Origin: JAAERC01 sp032123495
Lineage (GTDB): Bacteria; Zixibacteria; MSB-5A5; GN15; PGXB01
DNA: 25,979 bases
NCBI GenBank assembly: GCA_032123495.1
Contig: JAQBFG010000148.1
Location: 1-25,979 of the forward strand
Direction of reading: 5' to 3'
Numbering within the stretch: the first letter of the stretch is position 1; every line of letters starts with the position of its first letter. Positions 25,295 to 25,979 of this stretch are shown piece by piece. Both the position numbers and the translations under genes were made by a program. The notes below the pieces were generated by a model that did not search any database, was not told the origin of the DNA, and saw nothing but the letters and a program-made list of their open reading frames with translations.

Positions 25295-25979
25295 TTATCC
25301 CAAAAAACGGACTAATCTTTTCTCTGAAAAAGTCCCTTTTCTTTTGGTAGTAGCATTTGGAGTACAATCTTCTATTTTTTTCTCGTCTTCTAATTTAATA
25401 AGAGCGCTTTTAATATTTTTATCAATATAAAAAAGCCCTTTTTCGTTATATAGATCAATTATTTTACCGACCAATATCACTTTCTTCTGAAAATCTTTTA
25501 TTAGTAAATTTTTCAGGTTTTCCATAGGGCCAACAATTCCAAAATTTAATATATCCGCAGTATTATCATATCCCTCAATATATGTATAATTAGGTATCCC
25601 ATCCTCCAGAAGACTATATTTTGCCATAACTTCCTTCATCTTTGCGAAGCCTAAGACATGTTTAGTCATAAAGATTAAATAATGACTAGTCTTATTTTTC
25701 TTTTCAAGAGTAATACGAAAAGGTAAAAAATATTTTACACCAATTTCCAAACAAATTTCTTTAAATGCTTCTAATATTATTTTTTCCCTTTCATTAGGAT
25801 ATCGCTTAATTTGACTTATGATATTTTTAAAATTATCTAAGCCAAATAGTAAAGCCATGTCTTTCTGTGAATTCTCCTTTTCCAAATCCAGATTAATTCT
25901 ATTGTAATTAAAAAACACCAAGCAATCACATCCCCATTCCTTAATAACCGACCTGATTAAGTTTACAGTGAGGCCTTTA
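25295..25979 (-). CDS. tcmP: Three-Cys-motif partner protein TcmP, N-terminus beyond window edge
   Basis: The frame is open from the window edge to the TAA at 25295, at least 228 codons; the TTG at 25921 is internal, because in-frame codons upstream (KGLTVNLIRSVIKEWGCD) continue the family sequence into LVFFNYNRINLDL, the typical TcmP core. The remainder contains FGLDNFKNIISQ, YFLPFRI, SHYLIFMTKHVLGFAKMKEVM and a basic C-terminal tail that may be a small DNA- or RNA-binding domain. TcmP is defined as the partner of the three-Cys-motif (DUF5131) protein; its activity is unknown. The gene is strikingly AT-rich compared with the atp/fab block, suggesting acquisition by transfer. Confidence 0.85.
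   Translation of the reverse strand, partial: KGLTVNLIRSVIKEWGCDCLVFFNYNRINLDLEKENSQKDMALLFGLDNFKNIISQIKRYPNEREKIILEAFKEICLEIGVKYFLPFRITLEKKNKTSHYLIFMTKHVLGFAKMKEVMAKYSLLEDGIPNYTYIEGYDNTADILNFGIVGPMENLKNLLIKDFQKKVILVGKIIDLYNEKGLFYIDKNIKSALIKLEDEKKIEDCTPNATTKRKGTFSEKRLVRFLG

Noticed and set aside
25295..25921. TcmP-like gene starting at TTG 25921
   Set aside because: The frame stays open to the window edge, and the upstream codons continue family-like sequence, so the gene is cut by the window.

Overview
This 26-kb window is bacterial chromosome. It is coding-dense, and all but one gene lie on the minus strand. The core is a housekeeping block in textbook order: a complete F-type ATP synthase operon (atpZ, atpI-like, atpB, E, F, H, A, G, D, C), then yceD-rpmF-plsX-fabH-fabD-fabG-acpP-fabF-rnc. 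Signal peptides and the yceD-rpmF-plsX-fab order suggest a Gram-negative-type bacterium. A deep-branching uncultured FCB-type lineage (Zixibacteria-like) would fit, but that is a guess from gene style, not a demonstrated placement.

Layout from the left. At 1-1123 (minus) is a secreted thioredoxin-fold protein running off the window edge. Its reading frame is open except for one TGA, which falls exactly where the first cysteine of a CxxC active site belongs (D-U-E-F-C). A stem-loop resembling a bacterial SECIS follows it directly, so I read this as an unannotated selenoprotein. At 1315-1773 is the only plus-strand gene, a two-CBS-domain protein. From 1805 to 6158 lie an inositol-monophosphatase-family gene and two ABC exporter half-transporters that look like one heterodimer. 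At 6216-8414 is a large secreted protein of unknown function. At 8500-9285 is etfB, with its own promoter and a strong terminator and with no etfA beside it.

From 9380 to 16157 runs the fatty-acid/phospholipid operon (reading order: yceD, rpmF, plsX, fabH, fabD, fabG, acpP, fabF, rnc). It supplies acyl-ACP initiation, elongation and the acyl-phosphate branch, and has a sigma70-like promoter almost touching the yceD start codon. From 16271 to 23595 lies the ATP synthase operon. Its atpA frame is continuous over 504 codons except for one in-frame TAA replacing a normally conserved Glu codon, most simply a G-to-T change or a sequencing error. A strong hairpin sits between atpE and atpF.

From about 23600 to the right edge the DNA is more AT-rich and looks accessory: a four-helix membrane protein of unknown function, a Gp37/Gp68-type (DUF5131) three-cysteine protein, and the C-terminal part of its usual partner TcmP, which continues past the window end. 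No rRNA, tRNA, CRISPR array or insertion sequence was seen, and no gene-free stretch exceeds 300 bases.
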